Shown one piece after another: positions 32,764 to 44,841 of a stretch of DNA of 64,000 nucleotides (the stretch's first letter is position 1; every line of letters starts with the position of its first letter). The translations under genes were made by a program, and so were the position numbers. The notes beneath the pieces are model-generated. The model had not been told where the DNA came from. It searched no databases and saw only the letters and a list, made by a program, of their open reading frames with translations. This stretch comes from Saccharum officinarum (lineage: Eukaryota; Streptophyta; Magnoliopsida; Poales; Poaceae), in the NCBI GenBank assembly GCA_020631735.1, contig CM036170.1, forward strand, positions 72,121,737 to 72,185,736. Direction: 5' to 3'.

Positions 32764-34365
32764 GTTACAGTGCAGTGCAACGACTCACAGGTACGTACCC
32801 TGTTGTCGTGGAATGTGTTAGCCTTCTGTAGATAAATAAATATAAACGGAGTCACCGTTCAAGCGAAAGCCTACACCTCACTATAAATAACTGGTAGGAA
32901 TGGCGTGCCCCAGCGCGCCAAGTAAAAACAACTATAAGTTATTATATTTTAACATGTGAAAGAGAGTAGAAGATTGTAACCATATATACAATAATTATGG
33001 TTAATATGAAGTGTACTACATTACCAGTGAACATAAGAGGACACACTGCATGGCATTTTAAAAATACGAAACAAGGATCAACAATTTGTTTACTTAAACA
33101 TGATATCCAATAGGACAAGACACATGCATGTGTACAATATTGTGCAAAGTGCCATTCTTAAATTACACTGAAGGGTACCATCCTATTGATCTCGATAGCA
33201 TGGCAGTCCTTAGTCCAATGCGTTTTTCCAAAAGAGTGAATCCCAATCTTGGAAGGAACCTGTAATGTAGAAATAATTTTAGCTTACATGTTGGAGCAAG
33301 ATGTAAGGACTAGGCATTCCCAATAGATTAAAAATCATTGTAAGGTCACACTACTGGATGGCCACATAAACAACCGTAATAAGCAGAGGTACATAGCACT
33401 GAAGGTGTCTAGGAAATAAGAAGAATGGACTAAGCAAAACCTAGTTAGATCAGTGTTGCAGCAAAAAATTAAACTGTAAGATGCAATCAAAATCGGTATA
33501 TATAGCCTGCAGCAGCAACACAATTGTCTTCAGATGCACAATCTGTCAGGTGAAAAGCAAGTTAGCAGCATCCTTTTGAGCCACGAAATTAGAATAAAAT
33601 GCGTGTTTAGAAGGATTTGTGTTCATGGGAAAAGGAGCAATTGTCATATAAAGCGCACATCAGAGCTGATGGCCTCTATACAGGTTTGGTGCATTGCTAA
33701 TGTGCACCAACTGTATCATTTGAACTCAAAAAATAGTTAAACCTCCTATATCCTGCTAACCGTCTTGCTTACAACAAAATAGGACACTAACTATTAGTAT
33801 TAGATGGTTAAGTCATTAGCAATTCAATAAAATCATATTATCAAACATAGAGCATTCCAGATACAGATCAAGCGAATAAGGTATGTCCTGTAGAAGGGAA
33901 GAGTGGCCCTTTTGAATTTAAAATATGGGACTTCGCATAACATAGAAAAGAGCTGAATATTACACATTCACTATATCAGCAGAACTTCCAATCTGTTATT
34001 TATTTTCCATCTTTGGAGCATGCATTGAAAAAAGAATAGGCTATTATTTAGCGGCGAGGCTCCAAGTGAAGGTTGAACAAAGATGCGGTTCTTACTGAAC
34101 AGAAACAATGAAGAGACATTATCCATGTAAGTCATTAAATTAATTCTGTAGGGAATGAAATACGGGGTCTAGCAATGTACAGGAAGGTGGAATTTGTTAA
34201 TGTTTCTCACAAATAAAAATACCTTTCTGGTCATTCTAGCGCGTCATTTAAACTTTTAAAGTGTGATGTTTCAATTTGCAGATAGACTAGGCAATCACGA
34301 AACAATCGATTCTGAATTGGTATGTTATATTATGAAGCATAACCTTTCAGGTTATAAGGCATATT
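32764..34365. other. intergenic, no gene recognised
   Basis: About 1.6 kb of AT-rich sequence. ORFs reach only 62-68 codons (33335-33523 minus, 33534-33740 plus) without motifs. No terminal repeats found. Confidence 0.5.
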
Positions 34366-35937
34366 GGTATTATAGAACAGAACTCCACAAACTATTATTT
34401 GCGGAACACTAAAGTCTTTGCGTTGGTAAAGGTAAGTGTTTGCACTTGAAACAGGCGATGCATGGTCACTGAGACCATTGATATACAAATGACCTGCCTT
34501 TACATTGCTAGAAATGCATGCAAAGAGACCATTGGCAACCTGTGTAGCCTGTATTTCGTAGGCTAAGCCTCTGAATAGGTATTATAGAACAGAACTCCAC
34601 AAACCATAGTTTTTAAGGCGTCGCCAAGGCGACTCGCCTAGTCGTCTGAGCGAGATTTGAAACCGGGCGTCGGGGTCGCCGCGAATTCTTCGCCTATGGC
34701 GTCGCCTCGCGGCAGAAAGCGTCGCCTAGGCATCGATTTCGGTTAGGCCGGTTAGGCGGACGCCGCGGGACGGAAAAGTGTGCGGGAAAGAGCGGCGCTC
34801 GCGCGGGAAAAGAGCGGAGCAATGCGCGCGCGGGGAGCAGCAGCAGCAGCGCGCCTGCTACACCTCTCGCCAAAGACTCCCCCTAATCCCCATTGCGTCG
34901 GTCGAGAGTGGGAGAGGGAGAGGGAAAGGAAGGAGAGAGGAAGAGGGAGGAGGGCGGCGGCGCACCTGAGATCCAGCGTCGGCGCCGGCGCAGGCGACTT
35001 CCTCGTGCGCGTCCGGCCCGTCCGCGACCCGCCGTGAGCGCGACTCCGCTTGACCGCGCGAGCACGGCTCTGTCTCGTCCGCGACTCCGTCCCTGTCTGC
35101 GATGACTCCAGCTCCGTACGCCGTGACCCGCGACCGACTCCGGCTTTGAGTCTCGCTCCGTCCACCGCGCCCCCGTCCCCAACCGCGACTCTGCTCTGTG
35201 ACCGCTCGACTGGCAGGTACGTCCTCCTCTCCTTCCTCTGCTGCTCTGCAGCTCTCCTCTTCCTCCCCCTTCTTCCTCCGCTCTTCCTCCCCCTCATTCC
35301 CATGCTCTGCTCTGCTCTCCTCGTCTTCCCCCTCCTTCCTCTGCTCTGGTCCTTCTTGTACTCTACTGTACTTTGCTTTCTCTGCTCTGCTCGTTTCTCC
35401 TATTTATCTGTTACAGTTTGATAGTTGGAATGGATAGCTCACATGTGTGCTCTTCTGATGTGGTTGCCTAGTTGCTGTGAATAATTAATTTATGCTTGCT
35501 TGCTTGTTTGTCTGATGATATATTCATATTTGCTTGTGTCTTTTGTTGCTAAATTTCCTTGTTGTTGCTAAATAAGTCCTTACTGTATATATGCAGAAAG
35601 GCATGTATAAGTCTATGTTTGTGCTGTCCTATGGATGGTTAGGGTATGTGTATGGCGTCGCCTCGCCGCGCGCCTAATTCGCCTAGGCGTCTGGAAGGGG
35701 GTCGAGCGCCGCAGCTCGCCTTACCGCCTTAAAAACTATGCCACAAACTATTATTTGCGGAACACTAAAGTCATTGCGTTGGTAAAGGTAAGTGTTTGCA
35801 CTTGAAACAGGCGATGCATGGTCACTGAGACCATTGATATACAAATGACCTGCCTTTACATTGCTAGAAATGCATGCAAAGAGACCATTGGCAACCTGTG
35901 TAGCCTGTATTTCGTAGGCTAAGCCTCTGAATAGGTA
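34366..35937 (+). repeat. 212-bp tandem duplication, second unit split by a hAT element
   Basis: Unit 1 spans 34366-34577 and unit 2 begins at 34578 with the same ggtattatagaacagaactc. Unit 2 is interrupted at 34604 and resumes at 35741, ending ctgaatagg near 35937. The two units differ by very few bases. Confidence 0.88.
34605..35740. mobile_element. non-autonomous hAT-type element, 1136 bp, 8-bp target duplication
   Basis: A perfect 16-bp terminal inverted repeat, CATAGTTTTTAAGGCG, is flanked by CCACAAAC at 34597-34604 and 35741-35748. The 8-bp duplication and the CA...TG ends fit the hAT superfamily. Subterminal GGCG/CGCC words cluster near both ends. The interior (34750-35450) is GC-rich then C/T-rich, like a plant gene's leader and first intron, so capture of a promoter or leader is possible. 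No transposase is present. Confidence 0.85.
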
Positions 35938-35995
35938 GATTCTGGCTGGCCGTAGATGATGAAGTAATCAAGTGGCGACCATCTTTGGATACTAC

Positions 35996-36239
35996 GGGTG
36001 TGTTCACTTCGCGAAAAGTAGGTGAAAAGTTACTGTAGCATCTTTCGTTCTTATTTGGTAAAATTTATCTAATCATGGACTAACTAGGCTCAAAAGATTC
36101 GTCCCGACATTTACAGACAAACTATACAATTAGTTATCTTTTTTACCTACATTTAATGCTCCATGCATGCGTCGAAACATTTGATGTGATAGGTGGAAGA
36201 GGAAATATTTTGGGTTAGGATGGGAAAGTGAACAAGGCC
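35996..36239 (-). mobile_element. Tourist-like MITE (copy d)
   Basis: The reverse complement of copy b in arrangement, with ends GGGTGTGTTCACTTC and GTGAACAAGGCC and the core ctcaaaagattcgtcccgac. The flanking trinucleotides TAC and TAA are nearly identical. Confidence 0.8.
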
Positions 36240-37292
36240 TAAAATATGTATCTGATCGGCTGCCCCTGTACCGATGAGGAAAATAGGTGGAACAATTAAT
36301 TTTGTTTGCTTCTAACACTGAAATCTAAGATGAGAACCAGATCGAAACCACAGAACTAAATGCAAATGGTTAACCCTCCAATCAAAGAATGGAAACCTTT
36401 TTTTTGTTGCAACAGGCCCTTTGTCTCAACCACCTCCCTTACCTTAGGCTGCCTTAGTTGGATTCATGAATAGGAACGGAGCAAGATTTTGCCAAGATCT
36501 CATCCAACCTTATAGCTTGCATCAAAATCGACAGCCCAGATTCAATTAGTGAGCTCTGAGGCAAAGGATGGAAACAAAAAAAAAGCAAAGGAAACATCCT
36601 CTCAACCACGGTTCTGCAGGAGAAGGGTAGGGGGAGCAAGAGAGAGAGCAGCTTAATCTGGCTGGGCAGCAGGCAGCCAGCGGCTAGCTCATCCGCGGCC
36701 GGGGACGCTGCGTTGGAGGCGGCCACCTTAATCTGGCCGGGCAGCAGGCAGGCAGCGGCTAGGTCGTCCGCGGGCGGGGACGGCGCGTTGGAGGCGGCCT
36801 CGCCTGGCCGCCGAGCCACCGCGCCACCACGCTAGGGGCCTCCACGTTGGGGGGGCAGCCTCGCCTGGGCGCCGAGCCGCCGCGCTGGGGGTTGGCCTCG
36901 CCTGGGGGCCACGTTGCCGAGGGGCCGCACCGCCGTGCAAGGCGGCTGCCCTAGCCGCCGCCATGAGAGAGGAGGGAGAGGGAGGAGGCGCGGACGCGGA
37001 CACCACAGCGGGAGAGAGGGGGAGGGAGGCGTCGGGACCGGCCGCAGCGCCGAGACGACGGTGGCGGAGGCGCGGGTCATGGGAGACGGGGAGCGGCTTC
37101 GAGAGGAGAGAGACCGAGAGAGGGAGAGGGGGCAGGGAAGAGGGCACGGAGATATCTGCAGCCATCGGATGGAGAGATCGAATGGCAGAAGGAATTTTGG
37201 GTGACGTGTCCTATCTCGTCGTGCTGGGAGCTCCCGCAGCTTATCAGTGTTAAATACATTACAAAGATGACATGATGTAGTTTTCTTCGATG
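36240..37292 (-). other. unclassified block with GC-rich, first-exon-like sequence
   Basis: On the minus strand an ATG at 37165 opens a 145-codon ORF, MAADISVPSSLPPLPLSVS, rich in Ala, Pro, Arg and Ser, which could be a transit-peptide-like first exon or a composition artefact. Within it a 75-bp direct repeat starts at 36652 and 36727 (cttaatctgg...). A pyrimidine-rich stretch ending in ctcctgcag near 36616 (minus) could be a splice acceptor. No conserved domain was recognised. It may be a gene fragment or part of a transposon. Confidence 0.35.
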
Positions 37293-37297
37293 CTCTT

Positions 37298-40200
37298 TGT
37301 AACACCTCAGGTGTTTGGCTTCCTTAAGTGCATTGCATTTCATGAGCATTAACATCAATCACCTCATTCATGAGTGGGAGCATCATTCATTTCATGCATG
37401 AGCTTTTAATATGTGAAACATGCTGTGGAAACATTGCCACATATGTTATATTTCATGTGAAGTAAGAAGTGAGTAGTGTGCAACACACACATACCTTATG
37501 TGCAATTTCATTTGGAAACATGCTAACCACTTTAGTGTAACATAATTAGAGAGTGTTATGCAACACACTCATGCAACATGTGCAACATGAGCTTACAACA
37601 TTTGGGTGGAATATTGATTTGCTTGTTTCAAAGTGTGTGACACTAGGAATTTCGTGTAACCAATGTATAGAGTGGCTAATTAGGTCTCATAACACCTTAA
37701 TTACATTTAGGGTAAGTAGTGGAGCAATGTTCATGTTGACCAAAATTACCAAATTGCCCTTCCAAATGTTGTTGATTAAGTGTGGACCCCTAGAGTGATC
37801 TGGTTTGACCAATTAAAAAGTTTAGCTTAGAGATCTTTCATGGAGGAGCAACCTTAAGAAAAGTTGTAGAGAATTTCATAAGGAACAAAAGTTCTAATAT
37901 GGCCATCTCATGAAAATGAACAGAACATACTCAAAAATGGCCCACAAATCAATTTTAGAGGTTGTTTTGGGACTTAGCATTTTTGGCTAAGTATGAAGCT
38001 GAAAACCGTTTCACTGTACCCCACTTTGGCACCCTATAACTCACAAACCAGGCCGAATCAGTCCTTGAGCCAATTGACAAAGTTGTAGTCCTCATGTAGC
38101 TCCACAATTTTGGTATTGTCATCTTCTGCTAACTCGAGATGGATTAGGAGATAATCTGCATCAAACTTGCTCTGTCAGTCGCTGAATGCCGGTTTCGTTT
38201 CAGTCTGTCAGAGCAGCGTGGCCGACCGGCCACAGGCCGTCGTCGACGCATGGCCACACGGTGGCGACCGTACGTCGGCCGGGGCCCCACCAGTCAGGCC
38301 GCGAGGGCTTCAAGGGCGCCACGACGCCACACTCCTCCTCACTCGCGCCTCTGTCTCCTCTCTCGCTTTCTCCACGCTCAAGCGGAGAGAACCGAGCCGC
38401 CATTGCCGCTCTTGCTCCGACGAGCTCGTGCGCGTTTTCCACCGCACCACCGCGCCTCAAGTCCGGCCAACAGCTACACCTTGAGCCCCTCTACCCACTC
38501 GTCCCGTCCCTGCCCTCAGACGCACCTCGGTAAGGACGAATCGCCAGTTCCGCCACCGCCAGACCTCGTCGGCATTCTCCCGCGCGGCGGCTCACCGTGG
38601 CTGGGGTCTTCGGTGCTTCCACTGCGAGCGCTAGTAGGTGCATTAGGACCGAGGTAGTACGGGGATGCTCACCATGGGTCTAGGAGAGGGTCCCGAGGTC
38701 ACCGCCGGCGAGGAGCACCACCACCGCCCCGCCGGTCCGCCATGCCCGCCACCATCCCCCATAGCCGTAGCCATTGCTCCAATTAGTGGCACCCTTAGGT
38801 GCGCAAGGGAGAGGCGAACATGCCTGTGCCCTTGGTCTCGCCGGAGTTGCCGCCGGCGACGAGTTCACCGTCGCCCGCTCTTCCCCCTGCCCTGTCTCGC
38901 TGACCGGTGGGCCCTTCTCGTCAGAACGCGGGCGTGGGCGGGAGGCCGTCGCGGGCCGCGCACGGAGAAGTGGGCCGCGCGTGAGATCTGGGCCGTGCGG
39001 GCGTGTTGAGCCGGCTCAGTGCCCTTTTTGATTTGTTTGAAATTTCAGTTTCTTTATTATTTCACAGATTTGAATAATATTTGTGATTTTCATATCTAGG
39101 GTTTGGTAGATCCAAAAATTGTGATCTAAATTTTGTTGGGTTCCAAATAAAGTGTAGGATCTAGGAAAAATATCAAATGCTTATGTGATGTTTAGTTTCT
39201 GGGAGATTTAAATAGGTTTTTGAAATGTGTTTTAGATTGCATGCAAACTTGTTTAAATCATATCTTGAGTTTCAATGTTCCAAAAATTATAAAATTTGGT
39301 GGGTAGGCTAATTTATACTTGCTCTAGTTCTGGTAAAAATTTGGGCAGTAGTGCTTAAGTACTTTTCAAGTTATAATGCTATCTTGTTATTTTAGGAAAT
39401 ACTTAAATGAATTTTTGTAATTTTTCTACATGTGCAATGTTCTTATAAATTTTTGGAGAATATCTTGGTAGCTTAAAGTGTCTAAGAAAAATAGGAAATC
39501 TGTTGTTTGACACTTTTTAATATGATTTGTTAATTATACAAAAATCAGCCTTTTGGGCTTGTGAATTTTGTTTAGGGAGTTTCTGTAAATAAATTTAGTT
39601 CAAATTTTTACAGTGGTCTCTTTTTGGTTCCTAGAGTCTCCTGTAATTTTTATAGAATTTTTGGAGCAGTTTACATATATGTTTAAAATTTCACTTAATT
39701 ACTTAAGTAAATTAAGAAATGGGTTTAAATAAATATTCTAGGTGGGCACACCTTACTTTCTGATGTTTTTGTGACCTTTGTGAACTTGTGGTAACATTAG
39801 TTTGGTCTTATGGGATGTTTGCCACATAAATAAATATTTAATCTTTGCAATTCTAGGTTTTCTGGACAGCTAGTAGTATTTGTAGGTTTGACCCTTAATA
39901 AAAGTGTTTGCTGGAAAACTTATGAATACCAAAGTTGTAGTAAACTTGATAAACTAGCTTGTGTCAAAATTTGGGAGCATTTGGCTTAGTAGTTTAGGAG
40001 TGATTGCTATTTTAAGTGACAGTCCAGAATTGGCTGCTCTCTGTTTAGAGAGAACAGATTCTGGAACTTGGGAAATTCGACATGGAAAGCTTAGGAATTT
40101 AAGGTTAAGGTCTGAAAATGATTTGTAGTGCATTTCTTAAGCTTTCCAGATTGTCCTAGACCATAACTTTTGGAGTTAGGAATCTTCAGTTATGTTAGAA

Positions 40201-42129
40201 TCCTTGAGCTGCTGTCCAGAATGTCTTACTGTGGTAACCTAAGTAATATTACTCTTGTGTTGTTAGGTGTTAGGGCCTTAACCGAAGAGTAACAGCTGTA
40301 TCTTAGGTTGAGTAGCTTAGGTAAGTACTTCTCCACCGGAGAAGAAATTTGCACAAACTGATAAAGTGACTTGATTAGATTATTGTTTTTATTTCTGAAA
40401 TGCATTTCATCCCGAGCATGTTGCACCATTATGCACCCATGATATTTATTGTGCACTCATGCAATAGCTGTTCCGGAGGGGATAACACTCCTCGAGTTCG
40501 AGCCAGTGATTCCGGAGGAAATCCAGGACCAGCCAGAGGAGCCAGTGGAACCAGTCGGCGGAGGAGACGCCGCTGAAGACTTGCCTGAGTGTCCTGACCA
40601 CCGGCCTTCGACCTTTCTGAAAGGCAAGCCCCGGTGCATGATGAACCTACTGTTTTATAAATTAATCTTGAGTACTTTTAATTATTTACTACATTAAGTT
40701 GTAGGAGTTGTATGAAAACAATTGTTGCATTATACCTGTCCTTGTCCAGATATCGTACTTAATCCTATATTAGGTTTAGGCACGTGTCAATGCTTAGCCC
40801 TGCTTAGTTCGGTAGAAATCGGGTGATTTCCGGTCATCCGCGAGATGTAGGAAGGAGTCACGAGTGGTTTTATGGCTATCGTGGATGGAACCATGCCTTA
40901 AAATAAAATTGAGACCGGGCAGGAATTCGATAGTACAGCCGCAAGACACTTCACGTCTTAGGTGTGGAGCTATGCCCGTCTGAGTCGTTTAAGGACCGCT
41001 TCGCTGTACGTCCTTGAGTCATGTTGAACGCAGTCTAACACTTAGTTGGCCGGATAAGTCGTTCCGACCGCGAAGTCGAGTAGTATGGTTCAGGCCGGGA
41101 ATCGAATGGTAGGTTGCATCTTGGAGGAGAGAAAGGATGTGCTTGGGGACATTGGCGTGAGACCAAGGGGGGGTTAGAGTCCCTATCACCTGACAGAGTG
41201 TCGCCCTTGGGGACGCGACATTATTCGGACCCGCGATTCCTGAACTATACAAAAGATGACCTGAGCAGCCCTCGCCAGGCGTGACTCGGTGAGTGTTAGA
41301 AATACCCCTCCAGCTGGATAGAAATTCGATTCGAATCGCCGTCGCTCCCGGTTAGTGAGCACTTGACTTGAGCAGCGGCAACGTAGATCTCATTAAATGA
41401 ACCGGTGATTAAGGGAATGATACAATGTTGCCATAATTCATACCTGCTCTGGATATAATAATGATAATTGTTTGATTATAATCAAGTGCATGCTTAGTAC
41501 AGGTGCTAAGATAGATGACAGGTAAATGCTAAAAATAAATGCTAGTACAGGTTAAAAGAGTTTAAATTACTTATGCTTTTCCGCAAAAGGTAATGTCAGC
41601 CAGCTCCAATTATGAAAGCCTTGCATAATCCTTGGTGTCATCTTATTTCTGGTTTTTGACGGGTAAGTCTAGCTGAGTACCTTCCAGTACTCATGGTTTA
41701 TTCCCTCCTGTTGCAGATGATATGCTCTACCAAGGCTTCTGCAAAAATTGTCTCCACCCTGCGGGTGACGAAGACTAGATCACTAGGGCGTGATCATCTT
41801 TTATGTACTTTCCTGATGCTTTTGCGGGTTGTTGATCAACAAGACTGGCAGTAGTTAAGCAACTGGTGTGTGTATGCTTCCGCTACTTTATAAACTTGGT
41901 TTGTAATATTTGCGACTCCGTGTGTGTAAACTTATTTCGGAACTACTTGTGAAATGTAACGTATGATGTTGTATGTTGAATGATGCGATCTTGGTTGTAA
42001 GCAAGTTGGTTTGAAATCCTTCGTGGTTTCGATTGACTACCGGGATTATATGGGCTCAAGTTCGAAAATTTGAGCGTTTCGGTGCTTGTTTTTTACTTGT
42101 GCTCTTATAATTTGGTCGGTTCTGTTACA
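37298..42129. mobile_element. solo LTR, 4832 bp, CTCTT target duplication
   Basis: It begins TGTAACACCTCAGG and ends GGTTCTGTTACA, so the ends are inverted TGTAACA/TGTTACA. Perfect CTCTT lies at 37293-37297 and 42130-42134. No primer-binding site, gag or pol text occurs inside, so this is the product of LTR-LTR recombination rather than a whole element. The interior has a GC-rich, leader-like part (38160-39010), a long AT-rich intron-like part (39030-40440), and a short coding-like patch near 40460-40650 (LLEFEPVIPEEIQDQPEEPVEPVGG). Very long LTRs of this style are known in grass Gypsy elements of the Tekay/Del type; that assignment is from memory of LTR style only. Confidence 0.8.
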
Positions 42130-42208
42130 CTCTTTCTCGTAATTGAAGTAAGCTTTCGCACTTCCTCTCATTGTCATATAACAAAAGCAGTAGACGCTGG
42201 ATGTTCTA

Positions 42209-42453
42209 GGGTGTGTTTAGTTCCCTGAAAAAGGGTGAAAAATATATTGTAGCACGTTTTGGTTTTATTTGACAAATAGTGTCCAACCATTGACTAATTA
42301 GGTTCAAAACGTTCGTCTCGCAAAGTACAACCAAGCTATACAATTAGTTTTTAATTTCATCTACATTTAGTACTCCATGCATGTATCGCAAATTTGATGT
42401 AACGGAGAATCTTTTTTTTGCATAGTGCTTTCTTGGAGGAACTAAACACAGCC
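42209..42453 (+). mobile_element. Tourist-like MITE (copy e), CTA target duplication
   Basis: CTA flanks both ends (42206-42208 and 42454-42456). The ends are GGGTGTGTTTAG and CTAAACACAGCC, and it is closely similar to copy c. Confidence 0.85.
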
Positions 42454-42765
42454 CTACTTGTACTGTTCGTTTCGCTGAAATTTGGCTTATGCTAATTTAT
42501 TGTGAGAGAAAAACACTTCGTTCGCTAAAAAATACAACTGAAGTCGTGCTGCAAAATAGGGTCATGTACAGGGATGCAAGATTTTTCTTATCTATCTAGA
42601 TCGTTTGTGTTGGTTCTTGGTTGGCTCAAGGCTCATCTAACTAAAAATAAATTTTGGGTCAAATTAGGCAAAAGTATGAATAGCACAATAAGCTAAATTG
42701 GCTGGCACGGAACTGTCCACCGGGTATTAGTATCGTTATCCTCTTCCAATCACCAATTCTACTTC
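42454..42765. other. short intergenic stretch
   Basis: AT-rich sequence between the MITE and the Helitron-like start; no gene recognised. Confidence 0.5.
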
Positions 42766-44135
42766 TATACCTAATAATAAAGAGGCAAAATTTCAGGCTC
42801 TTTTTTTCGTCCATCCCATTTAATTCGGCCCAATAGTCTCGCTCCACTCACTTGCTCCGGCCCATTCGCTCCGCAACCCACAGACACTTTCCTCATCTCG
42901 TCTTCCTCTTCTCTCCTCACGCCGAAGCCACGTCGCCTCTCCTCACGCACGCCGCCGATGCCGCATCGCCTCTCCTCACGCACGCTGATGCCGCGTCGAT
43001 TCCCTCCTGCACCATCGAAGCTTCCATCCAGCGACGCCGACGTCGCTACCGGTGGCGAACCAGGACAGCTCCGCCTAGCGCCCTACCGGCGGCCAACCAG
43101 GACAGCTCCGTCGAGCACCGCCATAGAAGGTCGCCCAACGACATGTTCCGGACGTCGCAGGCTGTTGTCCGCCCGGCCTCCCGGCCGCTCGTCCTAGATG
43201 TAGCAGGCCGCCGCCCGCCCGACCGTCTCGGCCGTCGCAAGGCCGGCTGACGCGCCCACACGCGCGTCCAAATCAAAGGAGTTGGAATCGGATCGAAATT
43301 GGATTCTAATCAAATCGAGAAATCAAATCCATGGTAAGTTACAAACACCACGTCCGACTCAAATTCGATCTGGTTTTTTTGGACTCATATAATGTTGTGC
43401 CTTTGGGATAATCTCAACAAGCACGACAAGTACCTGATCTCACCGAGCAAAGAAACGCCTCGCCGAGCACCTGATCTGCACCTGTTCTTCGTCAACTTCA
43501 AATTCTTATCTCGACGAGCTGAGCAATAACCAAATCTTTTGCTCTCGCCAGACACACGTTTGACAAGGTTAGCTTCCTTTCCGCATCCTCCTCATACTGG
43601 GTCCCTATCAGTGCATACATATATAGTATATAGTAGTATGCTATGTAATCGCGTCAAACCTGAATTGCTATTTATTTGATTATTTCGTGTCTGTTACATC
43701 GATGGTTTTTTTTACAGAATATAAGTTTTGGTGTCCTGATTGTAGATCTTAGTTTACCGAGTTTGTACCCTGTGTACAATATTTAAGTAGCTGATGCTCC
43801 CTTTTTAACTAAGATGCCCGTACGTTGCAACGGGAGATAAAAAAGCTATCAAACGGTTAATAGCAAACGAGGGTAGAATTTTATATATGTATTTATGTTT
43901 TACCCTTTTTATAAACTTCAAAAGCTCTAATATATCTTATGATGACCACATTACGTGCATTAGGCGTATATCATTGGTGTAGAGGCGGATCCGACCACGA
44001 TGACATCCAGACTCGTCTTTTTAGTGAGATAGTGTTGTTGATATAGATGTGGAGCTATTATGGATGACGTTTGAGCTCACCTCCTTAATGCGACAGCATA
44101 TTAATGCCATGTTAATCTAGGTTTGAATATTTTGT

Positions 44136-44533
44136 AATCAAAATTACGTTAACAACTTGGTAGTAGAAAAAAATCGTAAAGAAAAATTAGGGTTCAAAGA
44201 TCCATAATAATTATTCTTAAAAAAACCAATCAAAAAACCACGTATGAGGATAACGGATGCAGCAAAAAGAAATCGGATGGAAGGCCAACAAAAAATCAAA
44301 CGAAAGAAAATTTATATGGTAGAAGTTTTACCTAAATCAAAATTATGTTAACAACTTGGTAGTAGAAAAAATCATAAAGAAAAATTAGGGTTCAAAGATT
44401 CATAATAATTATTCTTAAAAAAACCAATAAAAAAACCACGTATGAGGATAACGGATGCAACAAAAAGAAATCGGATGGAAGGCCAATAAAAAATCAAACG
44501 AAAGGAAATTTATATGGTAGAAGTTTTATCTAA
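44136..44533. repeat. 199-bp tandem duplication
   Basis: Two units start aatcaaaattacgttaacaac (44136) and its near-copy (44335); both include tcaaagattcataataatt-like and gaggataacggatgca stretches, with about 95% apparent similarity by eye. Confidence 0.85.
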
Positions 44534-44568
44534 TAAATATAAAGATATTATTGTAACACATGACATGT

Positions 44569-44640
44569 TGTAGTGTGGTGGTAGGCAGTTTGATTATCAA
44601 TCCTAGTGCCCAGGGTTCGAATCTCACCGGTGGCACATTT
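44569..44640 (+). other. tRNA-like sequence with pol III B box
   Basis: ggttcgaatct at 44616-44626 is a B box, and gtggtggtaggc upstream resembles an A box at the expected distance. The acceptor stem and anticodon arm do not close properly, so it is tRNA-derived (SINE-like) rather than a tRNA gene. Confidence 0.5.
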
Positions 44641-44841
44641 TTTGGCTACCAGGAATTATTCGGACCACAGGCTAGAGTGAGCCATTGGGCTGGCTAAATT
44701 GGGCCGCAAGAAAGCCCAGACCACCTGACAGACAGAAATCTACGGTGGAAACTAAAAAATATACATAAATTTTCATAATTTATTATTAGGTATATATTTG
44801 ATTATTTCGTCTCTACTTTGATGGTTTTTTACAGAATAAAT

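Larger units (their letters stand above)
43815..44800 (-). mobile_element. nested Helitron-like element on the minus strand
   Basis: Read on the minus strand it begins with ATATACCTAATAATAAA, the same start word as at 42770 in plus orientation. It ends with the hairpin cccgttgcaacgtacggg (43819-43836) followed by catcttag, resembling the hairpin and CTAG end of grass Helitrons. It contains a tRNA-like stretch and a 199-bp tandem duplication. Confidence 0.45.

Noticed and set aside
34752..35303. 183-codon minus-strand ORF inside the hAT element
   Set aside because: Arg/Ser-rich low-complexity sequence in a C/T-rich leader-like region with no transposase motif.
37298..42129. Possibility of a complete LTR retrotransposon
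   Set aside because: No internal TG start with matching LTR, no primer-binding site, polypurine tract, gag or pol; perfect duplications sit at the outer ends only.
44569..44640. Functional tRNA gene
   Set aside because: The acceptor and anticodon stems do not pair, and no clear pol III terminator context or recognisable isotype exists; only A/B-box-like words are present.
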